Assembly (NCBI GenBank): GCA_031291305.1
Contig: JARLJH010000040.1
Span: forward strand, 62,001 to 126,000
DNA: 64,000 nt
Direction: 5' to 3'
Source of the DNA: Rhodoferax sp.
GTDB lineage: Bacteria > Pseudomonadota > Gammaproteobacteria > Burkholderiales > Burkholderiaceae_C
In this document: positions 23,587 to 34,258 of the stretch, one piece after another
Numbering within the stretch: the stretch's first letter is position 1
Layout: every line of letters starts with the position of its first letter
Made by a program: the position numbers and the translations under genes
Notes under the pieces: model-generated
What the model was told of the DNA's origin: nothing
The model's database searches: none
The model's input: the letters and a program-made list of their open reading frames with translations, nothing else

Positions 23587-26500
23587 GTTCGTCGCCGCGA
23601 CAGCTGCGCCTGACCTACTTGTTGGGTTTGTTGGTGTTCGTGTTCGGAATGCTTGGCCTTGCAGCATACGCACTTTGGCAACTTCGCTCTGATGCGATTA
23701 ACAACGGGTTGAAGGTATCAGCGCTGCATGCGCGCAGTTTCGAGAACTTTCTGACACAGAGTTTGCGCGTCACAGAGCAGATGGCAGCCAATCTGGCTCC
23801 ACCAAAAAACGTAGGCTCCGACCAGCGGCGAATGCAAGACACCTTGGTCTCAATCCTGCGTCAAACTCCCTTTTTGCGGTCTATTTCCTTGCAGGACAGG
23901 TCCGGGCGCATTGTGATCAGCTCCAACCCAGGTAACCTGGGGCTCAGGGTGGCGACACAGTCTTACCTGCCTTCCGCCGCTGCCAGGCGGGAAATATTGC
24001 GCATTGGCCAGCCATGGTGGGGCCGGGATTTCGCTGACGGCCATGAGGCCACACCTGAGGCGCCAGCCCCAATGGACGCGTCAACTTTTATTCCGGTAAC
24101 GTACCCGATGGCCGATGCCGGACAGGCCTTCACGTTGTTGATAGCGATTAATCCAGACTATTTCATCAACCAAATGACGCGATCTCTGGACGCACAAAAT
24201 TCACATGCCGAGCTGCTGAGTTACGACGGCGTGCTGATGATGGCCACGGACCCGCAAGCGCCTGTCGGCGCCAGGTTTGCCCAATTGATGGCGGACCATC
24301 AGCTGTTAAAAGCTGAGTCGGGCTTTTTTGAGCAAGTTGATGCAGGTGCTCCGGCCACTTTGACCGCCTTTCGGTCATCCGTGCTGTATCCCTTTGTGGT
24401 GGTCACACGTCTTGATCGGGATGCAGCACTGAGACAGTGGCAGATTGAGGCGCAAACGTTGTTGGGTGTGCTTCTACCGACCCTCCTGGTGATATTCCTA
24501 ATGGGCACCGTTGCCTATCGTCGGCAGATGGAAGCTGCGGCACAGCGTGAAGAAGCGGCTCGCTTGGCGCGAATCAACGCGACTGTATTTGAGACCAATT
24601 CCGAGTCCATTGTCATCACCGACCAGCATGCCAACATCATTTCGGTCAACTCGGCATTTGTCCGTATTACGGGCTATGCCGAGAACGAGGTGCTGGGTCG
24701 AAACCCTAAATTGTTGGCGTCGGGTCAGCAAGATAAATTTTTTTACACCCAACTGTGGACTGAACTTCTGCAAACCGGTAGGTGGCAGGGCGATGTGGTC
24801 AACCGACGCAAGGATGGCACCGCTTTTGACGCCCATTTGTCCATCAGCATCTCACGGGACGACAGCGGGCAACTGCAGCATTATGTGGGGGTCATTACCG
24901 ATATTACCGACCGAAAGCAAGCACAGCTGGCGCGAGATGATGCGCTTGACCGGCTCAAGAAGATTGCCAGCCGGGTACCCGGCGTGCTGTACGAATTCCG
25001 GTTGCGGTCTGATGGCAGTGCTTCATTTCCCTATGCCAGCGACTCCATCAGTGCGATCTATGGTAACCAGCTTACCCCGGCAGATATCCGGCAGGATGCC
25101 ACGGCGGCATTCGCTCTGATTCACCAGGAAGACATGGCAGGTGTCGCAACCAGCATTCAAAAATCAGCAAAGAATCTGACACCCTGGCAGCATGAATTTC
25201 GGATTAAATTTGACGATGGCACCGTTCGCTGGCTCCATGGTCGTTCGATGCCGGAGCTGGAGGCCGATGGTTCGGTGCTGTGGCATGGTTTCTTTTCTGA
25301 CGTTACCGAGCGCAAGCAGAACGAGTCAGCGATGGCCGAGTTGAATCGCGATTTCGTTTCCTTTCTGGAAAACACCAGTGATTTCATTTATTTCAAGGAC
25401 AAAGAAAGCCGTTTCCGGTTTGCCAGTCAGACTTTGGCCAATATCACCGGGCATGCCAGTTGGCGTGACATGATCGGAAAGAATGATCAGGAGGTGTTTC
25501 CGTCTGAGATGGCAAAGATCTATCGTGACGAAGAGATACCTATATTTCATGATGGAAGGCCTTTGCTCAACAAGATAGACCCCTACTTTGATGAAGCGGG
25601 AAACAAGGGCTGGGTCAGCACCAACAAATGGCCACTGCTGGACGACGACGGCAGCATTCAGGGGCTGTTTGGCATCAGCAGGGATGTCACCGCCTACAGA
25701 AATAACGAAGCGAAATTGGAATTGGCGGCCAGCGTGTTTAACAATTCACGTGAGGGCATCATGATTACCGAGACAGACGGCACCATCGTTGATGTCAACG
25801 ATGCGTTCAGTCTCATCACCGGCTACAGTCGCGAAGAAATTGTGGGACAGAATCCGCGCATACTGAACTCAGGTCGGCAAACCAAAGACTATTACACAGC
25901 CATGTGGCAAGGTTTGATTGCCAAAGGGCACTGGTACGGCGAGGTCTGGAACCGGCGCAAAAACGGCGAGGTCTACGCCGAAATGCAGACCATCAGCACG
26001 GTGCGTGATGCCCAGGGCAAGCCACAGCACTATGTGTCGCTGTTCTCAGACATCTCTGCTGCAAAGGAGCACGAGCAGCAACTCGAACACATTGCTCATT
26101 ACGACATCTTGACCAATTTGCCCAACCGGTCTTTGTTGGCTGATCGCTTGACGCAGTCCATGGCGCAATCCCAGCGCCGCGGCACGAAGTTGGCAGTTGT
26201 GTTTCTTGATCTGGATGGTTTCAAGGCGATCAATGACACCTATGGACATGAGGCTGGAGACCACTTGTTGATGGCTTTGGCCAATCGGATGAAGCAGGCC
26301 CTGCGCGACGGTGACACTCTGGCCCGCATTGGCGGTGACGAGTTTGTGGCGGTGATGGTGGATTTGACAGATACCACCGAGAGTCTTCCTATCCTCAAGC
26401 GGTTGCTGGGTGCCGCAGCTGGCCCCATGCGGTTTGGTGATGATATTTTGCAGATCTCTGCCAGCCTGGGTGTCACGATTTACCCGCAGGGGGAGGAGAT

Positions 26501-27419
26501 TGACGCCGACCAACTGCAGCGACAAGCTGACCAGGCCATGTATCAAGCCAAGGTCATGGGCAAGAATCGATACCATTTCTTTGATGCCGAGCATGACCGC
26601 AATGTGCGTGGTCACCATGAAAACCTGGAGCACATTCGTCGCGCCATCCTGGCAAAAGAATTTGTGCTTTATTACCAGCCCAAGGTCAACATGCGCACCG
26701 GCCAGGTTGTTGGCGCAGAAGCGCTGATTCGCTGGAAGCATCCCGAGCAGGGTCTGCTGGCCCCGGGAATGTTTCTGCCAGCCATCGAGAACCATCCGTT
26801 GGCGGTTGAAGTTGGCGAATGGGTGATGCACGCTGCACTGAGCCAAATGCAAGTCTGGCATGAAGCCGGGCTGGATATGCCGGTCAGCGTCAATGTGGGG
26901 GCGCGCCAGTTGCAACAGCCGGATTTTGTGGCGCGCTTGCAAAGCATTTTGGCCGAGCACCCTGACATCAAGAATGCCTGTCTGGAGCTTGAGGTGCTGG
27001 AAACCAGTGCACTGGAAGATATTTCCAGGGTGTCGATGGTGATCGAGGCCTGTCGCGAAATGGGGGTGACGTTTGCGCTGGATGACTTCGGCACTGGCTA
27101 CTCATCGCTGACCTACCTGAAACGCTTGCCGGTAGCGTTGCTCAAAATCGATCAGAGTTTTGTCAGCGACATGCTGGAAGATTCGGATAACTTGGCTATT
27201 TTGCAGGCTGCTATTGGTCTGGCCAAAGCATTTCACCGTGACATCCTTGCCGAGGGCGTGGAAACCGTGGCACACGGCACAGTTCTGACGCAAATGGGTT
27301 GTGATCTGGCGCAAGGTTATGGTATTGCCAGACCGATGCCAGCCGAAGATATACCCGCATGGGTGGCTTCCTGGCAACCCGATGCCGCGTGGTCAGCGCA
27401 GTCTGAATTGATCCCGTAA
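23583..27419 (+). CDS. Cache-4xPAS-GGDEF-EAL c-di-GMP signalling protein
   Basis: 1278 residues. A membrane segment at about 10-30, a periplasmic Cache-like domain (about 35-285) and a second membrane segment (about 293-313) lead into four PAS domains starting near 333, 455, 585 and 715. The GGDEF domain has an intact GGDEF at 917-921 and an RxxD site (RDGD) five residues earlier. The EAL domain has EAL at 1046-1048, DDFGTGYSS and AEGVET, so both cyclase and phosphodiesterase catalysis look possible. It overlaps the binding-protein gene by four bases. A dispersed repeat and then the convergent upp gene follow. Confidence 0.92.
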   Translation: MSSSPRQLRLTYLLGLLVFVFGMLGLAAYALWQLRSDAINNGLKVSALHARSFENFLTQSLRVTEQMAANLAPPKNVGSDQRRMQDTLVSILRQTPFLRSISLQDRSGRIVISSNPGNLGLRVATQSYLPSAAARREILRIGQPWWGRDFADGHEATPEAPAPMDASTFIPVTYPMADAGQAFTLLIAINPDYFINQMTRSLDAQNSHAELLSYDGVLMMATDPQAPVGARFAQLMADHQLLKAESGFFEQVDAGAPATLTAFRSSVLYPFVVVTRLDRDAALRQWQIEAQTLLGVLLPTLLVIFLMGTVAYRRQMEAAAQREEAARLARINATVFETNSESIVITDQHANIISVNSAFVRITGYAENEVLGRNPKLLASGQQDKFFYTQLWTELLQTGRWQGDVVNRRKDGTAFDAHLSISISRDDSGQLQHYVGVITDITDRKQAQLARDDALDRLKKIASRVPGVLYEFRLRSDGSASFPYASDSISAIYGNQLTPADIRQDATAAFALIHQEDMAGVATSIQKSAKNLTPWQHEFRIKFDDGTVRWLHGRSMPELEADGSVLWHGFFSDVTERKQNESAMAELNRDFVSFLENTSDFIYFKDKESRFRFASQTLANITGHASWRDMIGKNDQEVFPSEMAKIYRDEEIPIFHDGRPLLNKIDPYFDEAGNKGWVSTNKWPLLDDDGSIQGLFGISRDVTAYRNNEAKLELAASVFNNSREGIMITETDGTIVDVNDAFSLITGYSREEIVGQNPRILNSGRQTKDYYTAMWQGLIAKGHWYGEVWNRRKNGEVYAEMQTISTVRDAQGKPQHYVSLFSDISAAKEHEQQLEHIAHYDILTNLPNRSLLADRLTQSMAQSQRRGTKLAVVFLDLDGFKAINDTYGHEAGDHLLMALANRMKQALRDGDTLARIGGDEFVAVMVDLTDTTESLPILKRLLGAAAGPMRFGDDILQISASLGVTIYPQGEEIDADQLQRQADQAMYQAKVMGKNRYHFFDAEHDRNVRGHHENLEHIRRAILAKEFVLYYQPKVNMRTGQVVGAEALIRWKHPEQGLLAPGMFLPAIENHPLAVEVGEWVMHAALSQMQVWHEAGLDMPVSVNVGARQLQQPDFVARLQSILAEHPDIKNACLELEVLETSALEDISRVSMVIEACREMGVTFALDDFGTGYSSLTYLKRLPVALLKIDQSFVSDMLEDSDNLAILQAAIGLAKAFHRDILAEGVETVAHGTVLTQMGCDLAQGYGIARPMPAEDIPAWVASWQPDAAWSAQSELIP

Positions 27420-27476
27420 CGTACGGACCTGTGGCGCCAGAAAAGGTGGCGTGCACACAGGTTTTTGCTATAAATA

Positions 27477-27520
27477 GAATATCTACCTATGCTTATTCTG
27501 CGCGGGCTATAGCCAAAAAA
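27477..27520 (+). repeat. Dispersed palindromic repeat between the GGDEF-EAL gene and upp
   Basis: A diverged copy: TATCTACCTATGCTTATTCTG, then CGGGCTATAGCC and an A-rich end. It lies in the 112-base gap between convergent genes. Confidence 0.45.
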
Positions 27521-27531
27521 CTCATATAAGC

Positions 27532-28173
27532 TTATTGCGTACCAAATATCCGATCCCCCGCATCTCCCAGCCCCGGCAAGATGTAGCCGTGGTTGTTAAG
27601 CTGGCGGTCGATGGCGGCGGTGAAGATTTGCACGTCGGGGTGTGCTTCGCGCAGGGCCTTGACGCCTTCGGGGCAGGTCAGCAGGCAGACAAATTTGATG
27701 GACCTAGGGGCCAGCGCCTTGATGCGGGTGATGGCTGCAATGGCCGAGTGGCCGGTGGCCAGCATCGGGTCGACCACGATCACATCACGCTCGGGCATGT
27801 CTTTGGGCATCTTGAAGTAATACTCCACCGCTTGCAGCGTAGCTGGGTCGCGATACAGGCCGATATGGCCGACACGCGCACCCGGCACCACGGCCAGAAA
27901 GCCGTCGAGCAGCCCGGTGCCCGCGCGCAGGATGGAGGCCAGTGCCAGCTTCTTGCCGTCGATCATGGTGGCGGTCATGGTTTCCAGCGGGGTTTCAATT
28001 TCAACCTCTTGGGTCGGCATGTCACGGGTCACCTCGTAGGCCATCAACATGGCCAATTCGTTAAGCAGGGTGCGAAAGCTGGTCGTGCTGGCGTCTTTGC
28101 GGCGCATCAGTGTGAGCTTGTGCTGTACCAGCGGGTGGTTGATGACGTGAACCATCGGGTCTGATTGGGTCAT
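27532..28173 (-). CDS. upp: Uracil phosphoribosyltransferase
   Basis: A protein of 213 residues from the ATG at 28173, preceded by AAGGAAA; the frame is open 48 codons further but that part overlaps the next gene. It makes UMP from uracil and PRPP (pyrimidine salvage). The PRPP-binding loop [12 protein letters not shown] and the C-terminal uracil-contact segment [17 protein letters not shown] are intact. Only 19 bases separate it from the ATPase gene upstream, so the two are probably one transcript. Confidence 0.95.
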   Translation of the reverse strand: MTQSDPMVHVINHPLVQHKLTLMRRKDASTTSFRTLLNELAMLMAYEVTRDMPTQEVEIETPLETMTATMIDGKKLALASILRAGTGLLDGFLAVVPGARVGHIGLYRDPATLQAVEYYFKMPKDMPERDVIVVDPMLATGHSAIAAITRIKALAPRSIKFVCLLTCPEGVKALREAHPDVQIFTAAIDRQLNNHGYILPGLGDAGDRIFGTQ

Positions 28174-28192
28174 GGTGTGTTTTCCTTTTTGT

Positions 28193-29719
28193 TTATCGTT
28201 TGGAGCCGCCAAAGATGCCGCCCAGCACCCCGCGGATGATTTGTCGGCCGACTTCGCGGCCAATGGAGCTGGCGGCACTTTTGATAAGTTGCTCGCCAGC
28301 CGAGGTGCGACGGCCATTGCCGCCGCTCAGCAGGCTGCCCAGGCTGGAGCCCAGATTGTCGAGCAATCCGCCGTCGGATTCGGTCGGTGTTGGGCTGGGT
28401 GCCTTAGTGTTGCCAGCTTGCGCTGCCGCGGTGCTGCGTTGCGTGGTGCGGCCCTTGAGCTTCTCAAAGGCTGATTCCCGGTCCAAGGTTTTTTCGTACA
28501 CGCCTGCCACGATGGAGTCGGCGATCAGCGCCTGGCGTTGTTCGGGTGTGATTGGGCCGATTTGGCTGGCTGGAGGCAAAACATAAACCCGCTCGGTGGG
28601 ACAGGGGCGCCCCTTTTCGTCCAGAAAGCTGACCAGCGCTTCGCCCACGGCCAGCTCGGTGATGGCGGCAGCCACGTCCAGGCCGGGGTTGGGGCGCATG
28701 GTGTCGGCTGCCGATTTGACGGCCTTCTGATCGCGTGGGGTGAAGGCGCGCAGGGCGTGTTGCACCCGGTTGCCCAGTTGCGCCAGCACGCTGTCGGGGA
28801 TGTCGAGCGGGTTTTGGGTGACGAAATACACGCCCACACCCTTGGAGCGCACCAGGCGCACCACCAGTTCGATGCGCTCGATCAGCACCTTGGGTGCATC
28901 GTTGAACAGCAGGTGGGCTTCGTCGAAAAAGAACACCAGTTTGGGCTTGTCCAGGTCGCCGACTTCGGGCAGGTTCTCAAAGAGTTCACTGAGCATCCAC
29001 AGCAAAAACGTGCTGTACAGGCGTGGCGAGTTCATCAGCTTGTCGGCCGCCAGGATGTTGACCATGCCGCGACCTTGGCCGTCAGTTTGCATGAGGTCGT
29101 CGATGTTGAGCATCGGCTCGCCAAAGAACTTGTCGCCGCCCTGAGCCTCAATCTGCATCAGGCCGCGCTGGATGGCGCCAATGCTGGCGGCGCTGATGTT
29201 GCCGTAGCTGGTGGTGTAGCTGGAGGCGTTGTCGCCCACCTCCTGGCACATGGCGCGCAGGTCTTTCATGTCCAAGAGCAGCAGACCGTTGTCATCGGCA
29301 ATCTTGAACACCAACTGCAGCACCCCGGCCTGGGTCTCGTTGAGGTTCAACATACGCGACAGCAGCAGTGGTCCCAGATCGCTCACGGTGGCGCGCACCG
29401 GGTGGCCTTGCTCGCCAAACACGTCCCACAGTGTCGTGGAGAACGCTGCATATTCAGGAGCTTCAAGCCCACGCTCTGCGAGGACTTGGGCTAGTTTTTG
29501 TGTAGAACTTCCGGTTTGCGATACACCGGTCAGGTCGCCCTTGATGTCAGCCATGAAAACCGGTACCCCTAGTTTGGCAAAACCCTCGGCCATGGTTTGC
29601 AGGGTGATGGTTTTGCCGGTGCCGGTGGCGCCGGTGATCAGGCCATGCCGATTGGCCTTGTCAGGCTGCAGGAAGCATTGCGTCTGGCCGTGCTGAGCGA
29701 TCAGAATGGGTTCGGGCAT
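28193..29719 (-). CDS. HerA-like ATPase, DUF853 / YjgR family
   Basis: About 508 residues from the ATG at 29719; a TTG at 29749 is possible. Walker A GATGTGKT (30-37) and Walker [14 protein letters not shown] place it among HerA/FtsK-type P-loop ATPases, specifically the E. coli YjgR group. The Gly/Ser-rich C-terminus ends in a conserved-looking tail ([23 protein letters not shown]). The role is not established; DNA translocation or processing is inferred from the superfamily. Divergent from yebC and upstream of upp. Confidence 0.87.
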   Translation of the reverse strand: MPEPILIAQHGQTQCFLQPDKANRHGLITGATGTGKTITLQTMAEGFAKLGVPVFMADIKGDLTGVSQTGSSTQKLAQVLAERGLEAPEYAAFSTTLWDVFGEQGHPVRATVSDLGPLLLSRMLNLNETQAGVLQLVFKIADDNGLLLLDMKDLRAMCQEVGDNASSYTTSYGNISAASIGAIQRGLMQIEAQGGDKFFGEPMLNIDDLMQTDGQGRGMVNILAADKLMNSPRLYSTFLLWMLSELFENLPEVGDLDKPKLVFFFDEAHLLFNDAPKVLIERIELVVRLVRSKGVGVYFVTQNPLDIPDSVLAQLGNRVQHALRAFTPRDQKAVKSAADTMRPNPGLDVAAAITELAVGEALVSFLDEKGRPCPTERVYVLPPASQIGPITPEQRQALIADSIVAGVYEKTLDRESAFEKLKGRTTQRSTAAAQAGNTKAPSPTPTESDGGLLDNLGSSLGSLLSGGNGRRTSAGEQLIKSAASSIGREVGRQIIRGVLGGIFGGSKR

Positions 29720-29778
29720 ATCGGGGCTCAAAAAGTACAATCGAGCCAATAGCGTAACGAATTTTTAAAGGAATTCCC

Positions 29779-30513
29779 GTGGCAGGACACAGTAAATGGG
29801 CCAATATTCAGCACCGCAAAGGCCGTCAGGACGAAAAACGCGGCAAGATCTGGACGCGCATCATCCGTGAAATTACCGTTGCGGCGCGTGCTGGTGGCGG
29901 CGATTTGTCAGCCAACCCGCGTCTGCGGTTGGCCATTGACCGCGCCAAGGCGGCCAACATGCCGGCAGACCGCATCAAGTACAACATCGACAAAGCGACC
30001 GGCTCACTTGATGGCATCAGCTACGAGGAAATTCGCTACGAAGGCTACGGCATTGGCGGCGCGGCCATCATCGTGGACACCATGACCGACAACAAGGTCC
30101 GCACCGTGGCTGAAGTGCGCCACGCATTTTCCAAGTTTGGCGGCAATATGGGCACCGAAGGCTCGGTGGCGTTTCAGTTCAAACATTGTGGTCAGATCAT
30201 TTTTGCGCCAGGTCAGAGCGAAGATAAGGTGATGGAAGTGGCACTGGAGGCTGGTGCCGATGACGTGATCACCGACGACGATGGGGCGATTGAGGTGATC
30301 ACGCCGGTGGCTGTTTTTGAAGCGGTTAAGGACGCGCTGGTCGCTGCCGGTTTGACGCCCGACGATGCCGAGGTGACCATGCGTGCGGAAAACCCAATCG
30401 AGGTCAGTGGTGAGGACGCCGTGCGCATGCAAAAGCTGCTCGACGCCATTGAAGACCTGGACGATGTGCAAGCGGTTTATCACAACGCCGAGCTGGACTC
30501 GGAAGTCGTATGA
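29779..30513 (+). CDS. yebC: YebC/PmpR family protein (TACO1-like)
   Basis: A protein of 244 residues from a GTG preceded by AAGGA. The N-terminus [23 protein letters not shown] is diagnostic. Members have been described as transcription regulators and, more recently, as translation factors that relieve ribosome stalling at proline runs; the sequence cannot separate these. First gene of a chain of overlapping genes: its stop overlaps purD by ATGA. Confidence 0.93.
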   Translation: MAGHSKWANIQHRKGRQDEKRGKIWTRIIREITVAARAGGGDLSANPRLRLAIDRAKAANMPADRIKYNIDKATGSLDGISYEEIRYEGYGIGGAAIIVDTMTDNKVRTVAEVRHAFSKFGGNMGTEGSVAFQFKHCGQIIFAPGQSEDKVMEVALEAGADDVITDDDGAIEVITPVAVFEAVKDALVAAGLTPDDAEVTMRAENPIEVSGEDAVRMQKLLDAIEDLDDVQAVYHNAELDSEVV

Positions 30514-31808
30514 AGATTCTCGTCATTGGTGGTGGAGGCCGCGAACATGCGCTGGCCTGGAAGCTGGCTCAGTCGCCCAAAACGCACAAGATCTATGTCG
30601 CGCCCGGCAACGCGGGTACCGCGCTCGATCCGCATTTTGAGAACGTCAATATCACGGATGTCCAGCAACTGCGGGAGTGGGCTACTGCACAAAAGATAGC
30701 GTTGACGGTGGTTGGTCCCGAGGTGCCGCTGGCTGCTGGTGTGGTGGATGAGTTTCGCAAGCATGGCCTGCGCATCTTTGGCCCGACGCAAGCTGCCGCG
30801 CAACTGGAAAGCTCCAAGGCGTTTTCCAAAGCCTTCATGAAGCGCCACAGCATTCCGACGGCCGAGTTTGAGACTTTTACCAACCCGGCGGATGCGCATG
30901 CCTACATCGACCACAAGGGCGTACCCATCGTGGTCAAGGCCGATGGTCTGGCCGCTGGCAAAGGTGTGGTGGTGGCGATGACGCTGGCCGAGGCGCATCA
31001 GGCGGTGGATTTCATGCTGGTGGACAACACCCTGAGTGTGAGCCACAACGAAGGTGGCGCCCGCGTTGTCATTGAGGAGTTTTTGGCGGGTGAAGAAGCT
31101 AGCTTCATTGTCATGGTGGACGGTAAAAACGTGCTGGCGCTGGCCACTAGCCAGGACCACAAGCGCCTGCTTAACGGCGATATGGGACCTAACACGGGTG
31201 GCATGGGGGCCTACTCGCCTGCACCCATCGTGACGCCCGACGTGCACGCGCGAGTCATGCGTGAAGTCATCCTGCCTACTGTGCGCGGCATGGAAAAAGA
31301 TGGCATCCCGTTCACGGGGTTCTTGTACGCTGGTTTGATGATTGACGCGCAGGGCAAACCCAAGACGCTGGAATTCAATTGCCGCATGGGCGACCCTGAG
31401 ACCCAGCCGATCATGATGCGCTTGAAGACTGACTTGGTTGATGTGATGCTGGCCGCCACCGAGCCCGGCCCGCATGGCAAGCTCGATCAGATCGAACTGC
31501 AGTGGGACCGTCGAACCGCACTGGGCGTGGTGCTGGCGGCCCATGGCTACCCGTTGCAACCGCGCAAAGGTGATGTCATCACTGGCATCCCGAAGGAAGT
31601 TGAAGATGCCTGCGTGTTTCACGCGGGCACGACGCTGGTTGGCGGCGAGGTTCGTACCAGTGGGGGTCGGGTGTTGTGCGTGACGGTGCTGGCCGACAAC
31701 GTACGACTGGCGCAGCAGCGCGCCTACGAGGTGGCTGCTGGCATCCGCTTTGATGGCATGCAGTACCGCACCGATATTGGCCACCGCGCTATCAAAGGTG
31801 CTGCATGA
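30510..31808 (+). CDS. purD: Phosphoribosylamine--glycine ligase
   Basis: A protein of 432 residues joining glycine to phosphoribosylamine with ATP, the second step of purine synthesis. It starts with the family signature [18 protein letters not shown], has the ATP-grasp region ([33 protein letters not shown]) and the metal/substrate motif [12 protein letters not shown]. Overlaps yebC and hemF by four bases at each end, implying translational coupling. Full length. Confidence 0.96.
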   Translation: MKILVIGGGGREHALAWKLAQSPKTHKIYVAPGNAGTALDPHFENVNITDVQQLREWATAQKIALTVVGPEVPLAAGVVDEFRKHGLRIFGPTQAAAQLESSKAFSKAFMKRHSIPTAEFETFTNPADAHAYIDHKGVPIVVKADGLAAGKGVVVAMTLAEAHQAVDFMLVDNTLSVSHNEGGARVVIEEFLAGEEASFIVMVDGKNVLALATSQDHKRLLNGDMGPNTGGMGAYSPAPIVTPDVHARVMREVILPTVRGMEKDGIPFTGFLYAGLMIDAQGKPKTLEFNCRMGDPETQPIMMRLKTDLVDVMLAATEPGPHGKLDQIELQWDRRTALGVVLAAHGYPLQPRKGDVITGIPKEVEDACVFHAGTTLVGGEVRTSGGRVLCVTVLADNVRLAQQRAYEVAAGIRFDGMQYRTDIGHRAIKGAA

Positions 31809-32737
31809 CAGGTTCGTCATCTGCGGGAACTTCCTCCGAGGTCGTGATTGGGTATTTGCGCGGTCTGCAAGCCAGCATTACCGGCGCCATCAGCGCGCTG
31901 GATGGCAGCTCTTTTCTGACAGATTGCTGGCAAAAACCCGCTACAGAGATGTTGCAGGGTCGCGGCGTGACGCAGATTTTGGAAGGTGGGCCGGTGTTCG
32001 AGCGCGCCGGGTGCGGCTTCTCGCACGTCAATGGCCCCAAACTGCCACCTTCAGCCACCCAGCATCGTCCGGAGTTGGCGGGGGCGCCATTTGAGGCCAT
32101 GGGGGTGTCGCTGGTGTTCCACCCGCGCAACCCCTATGTGCCAACGGTGCACATGAATGTGCGCATGATCTCGGCCACGGCCAAAGATGGCTCGGTGGTG
32201 TGCTGGTTTGGCGGCGGCATGGACTTGACGCCGTATTACGGTTTTGAAGAAGATGCGGTGCATTTTCACCAGAGCTGCAAGGCCGCGTTGGCGCCGTTTG
32301 GCGAGGACAAGTACCCACGCTTCAAAACCTGGTGCGACGAGTACTTTTGCAACAAACACCGTGGCGAGCAACGCGGTATCGGCGGCGTGTTTTTTGACGA
32401 TTTTTCGGAGTTGGGTTTTGCACAAAGCTTGGCCATGACTCAGTCGGTGGGCGACGCCTTTTTGGGGGCTTATCTGCCCATTGTGGAGCGTCGCCAAAAC
32501 ACCCCTTACGGCCAGCGCGAGCGCGATTTCCAGTTGTATCGGCGCGGTCGTTATGTGGAGTTCAACCTGGTGTGGGACCGCGGTACACACTTTGGCCTGC
32601 AGTCCGGCGGGCGAACCGAGTCGATTTTGCTGTCGATGCCGCCGCTGGTGAGCTGGTCATACAACCAGATACCTGAGCCGGGAACGCCTGAGGCTGAGCT
32701 GACCAACAAGTTCTTGGTGCGCCGGGATTGGGTTTGA
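31805..32737 (+). CDS. hemF: Oxygen-dependent coproporphyrinogen III oxidase
   Basis: A protein of 310 residues converting coproporphyrinogen III to protoporphyrinogen IX with O2 in haem synthesis. Signatures: [41 protein letters not shown] and [15 protein letters not shown]. Indicates aerobic haem synthesis. It overlaps purD by ATGA and nadD by TGATG. Confidence 0.95.
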   Translation: MTGSSSAGTSSEVVIGYLRGLQASITGAISALDGSSFLTDCWQKPATEMLQGRGVTQILEGGPVFERAGCGFSHVNGPKLPPSATQHRPELAGAPFEAMGVSLVFHPRNPYVPTVHMNVRMISATAKDGSVVCWFGGGMDLTPYYGFEEDAVHFHQSCKAALAPFGEDKYPRFKTWCDEYFCNKHRGEQRGIGGVFFDDFSELGFAQSLAMTQSVGDAFLGAYLPIVERRQNTPYGQRERDFQLYRRGRYVEFNLVWDRGTHFGLQSGGRTESILLSMPPLVSWSYNQIPEPGTPEAELTNKFLVRRDWV

Positions 32738-33351
32738 TGACCCATGAGGTCACACCACGGCGTGTAGGTGTGTTGGGTGGCGCTTTTGATCCGCCGCACC
32801 TGGCCCATCTGGCCTTGGCGCAGGCTGCCATGGCGCAATTGAGTCTGGACGAGTTGCGAGTGATTCCCACGGGGCAGGCTTGGCACAAATCCAGAAAGCT
32901 GACCGACGCAGCGCACCGCCTAAGTATGGTGAAACTGGCTTTTGCAGGTCTTGCCCAAGCGGTGGTGGATGCGCGTGAAACCCAGCGCCACGACCCCAGC
33001 TACACCATCGACACCTTGAATGAGTTGCGCGCCGAGATGCCCGCTGCGGAAATGTTCCTGATCATCGGGGCCGACCAGGCCCAATCTTTCACCACCTGGC
33101 GGGCTTGGCAGGAGATTCTTCAATCAGCTACAATATGTGTAGCTGGTCGCCCTCAATCAACGGGGGCTAGTGCCGAATTTGGTGTAGAAAATGCATATTC
33201 CCAGCGCTTTCTTCACCTGCAAATGCCTGCGATGGCCATCAGCGCAACCGACATTCGCTCTGCCATTTCTAGCCACCAAGACGTGACAGCACTGGTGGGC
33301 GAGAGCGTTGCACGTTATATTGCTGCCCACCACCTTTACCTAATCCCTTGA
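32737..33351 (+). CDS. nadD: Nicotinate-nucleotide adenylyltransferase
   Basis: A protein of 204 residues from the ATG at 32737 (TGATG junction with hemF). It adenylates nicotinate mononucleotide in NAD synthesis. The nucleotidyl-transferase motif GGAFDPPHLAHL and the C-terminal ISATDIRS motif are present. Residues about 133-148 overlap a sequence resembling the dispersed palindromic repeat (33134-33180), in a variable loop of the family. The stop overlaps rsfS by one base. Confidence 0.93.
   Translation: MTHEVTPRRVGVLGGAFDPPHLAHLALAQAAMAQLSLDELRVIPTGQAWHKSRKLTDAAHRLSMVKLAFAGLAQAVVDARETQRHDPSYTIDTLNELRAEMPAAEMFLIIGADQAQSFTTWRAWQEILQSATICVAGRPQSTGASAEFGVENAYSQRFLHLQMPAMAISATDIRSAISSHQDVTALVGESVARYIAAHHLYLIP
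33134..33180 (+). repeat. Repeat-like segment inside nadD
   Basis: TGTGTAGCTGGTCGCCCT, spacer, GGGGGCTAGTGCCGAATTT follows the family order. Part of the encoded peptide (ICVAGRP) is normal for NadD, so resemblance by chance or long-standing absorption of a repeat are both possible. Confidence 0.4.
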
Positions 33352-34256
33352 TGACTACCAAATCCACCACCCCGACCGCTGCCAAACGCGCTGCCAAAAC
33401 CCCCACCAAAACCGTCGCTAAGACTGCTGCCAAAACCACGGCCAAGGCGGCTGCTCCGGCAGCTACGCCTTTTGAAGCCGAGGAGCGCCAGCGCGCGGTC
33501 ACCAAGCCAGTGGTCAAACCAGCCAAGCTGGTTGCCAAGGCAGATGGCAAGAAAGACGTGCAGAAGTTGCAGCGTGCGATTGTGGACGGTCTTGAAGACG
33601 TCAAGGCGCAGGAGATTGTGGTGTTTGATACCGAAGAGCTGTCGTCCCTGTTCGAGCGGGTGATCATTGCCTCCGGCACGTCTAACCGCCAGACCAAGGC
33701 ACTGGCCATGAGTGTGGTGGATGCTGTGCGTGACGCCGGGTTCCCAAAGCCACGTGTTGAAGGTGAGTCCAATGGCGAGTGGATCATTATTGATTGCGGC
33801 CAGGCCGTGGTGCATGTGATGCAGCCCACCTACCGCACTTATTACAACCTTGAAGAGTTGTGGGGTGAAAAGCCGGTGCGTCTGAAACTCGGTGCGGCCA
33901 AGCCAGTGGTGGCCAAGGCGACCAAAGTTGCGGCTGCACTCACCCAGCCCGCCAGACCAGCCAAACCCGAAACGAGCTTGCGCCGTTCCAGTGCGGCGAA
34001 AAAGGGTGTCGAAGAAGCCTTCCCCTCCAAAGCGCAATTGAAGAAGCAGGAGGAAGCCAAAGCCGCAGCTGCTAAAAAAGTAGCTGCTAAGGCAGTATCG
34101 ACAAGGGCTAGAGGTGTAAAAGATGCTGAAGCTGTGGCCAAACCCCGAATCAAGACGCTGGTGGTGAATGCACCGGGCAAACCTGCTGCCAAAAAGTCAG
34201 CTGTGAAATCTGCACCCGCCAAAAGGGCTGCCAAGCCCGCATCGCGCAAAGCCTGA
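33351..34256 (+). CDS. rsfS: Ribosome silencing factor RsfS with long Lys/Ala-rich tails
   Basis: A protein of 301 residues from the ATG at 33351. The RsfS core (about 69-178; [60 protein letters not shown]) blocks joining of ribosomal subunits by binding L14. The usual family length is about 105-130. Here an N-terminal tail of about 68 residues and a C-terminal tail of about 120 residues are rich in Ala, Lys and Pro, like histone-H1-type segments. Part of the C-terminal tail (about 243-257) is encoded by a dispersed repeat copy. It is embedded between nadD and rlmH in an operon, the normal neighbourhood of rsfS. Confidence 0.9.
   Translation: MTTKSTTPTAAKRAAKTPTKTVAKTAAKTTAKAAAPAATPFEAEERQRAVTKPVVKPAKLVAKADGKKDVQKLQRAIVDGLEDVKAQEIVVFDTEELSSLFERVIIASGTSNRQTKALAMSVVDAVRDAGFPKPRVEGESNGEWIIIDCGQAVVHVMQPTYRTYYNLEELWGEKPVRLKLGAAKPVVAKATKVAAALTQPARPAKPETSLRRSSAAKKGVEEAFPSKAQLKKQEEAKAAAAKKVAAKAVSTRARGVKDAEAVAKPRIKTLVVNAPGKPAAKKSAVKSAPAKRAAKPASRKA
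34076..34121 (+). repeat. Dispersed palindromic repeat inside rsfS
   Basis: AAAGTAGCTGCTAAGGCAG, spacer, ACAAGGGCTAGAGGTGTAAAA. The core TAGCTGCTA and AAGGGCTAGAGG match the other copies well. Read in frame, it contributes [12 protein letters not shown] to the Lys/Ala-rich tail. Confidence 0.6.
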
Positions 34257-34258
34257 CC

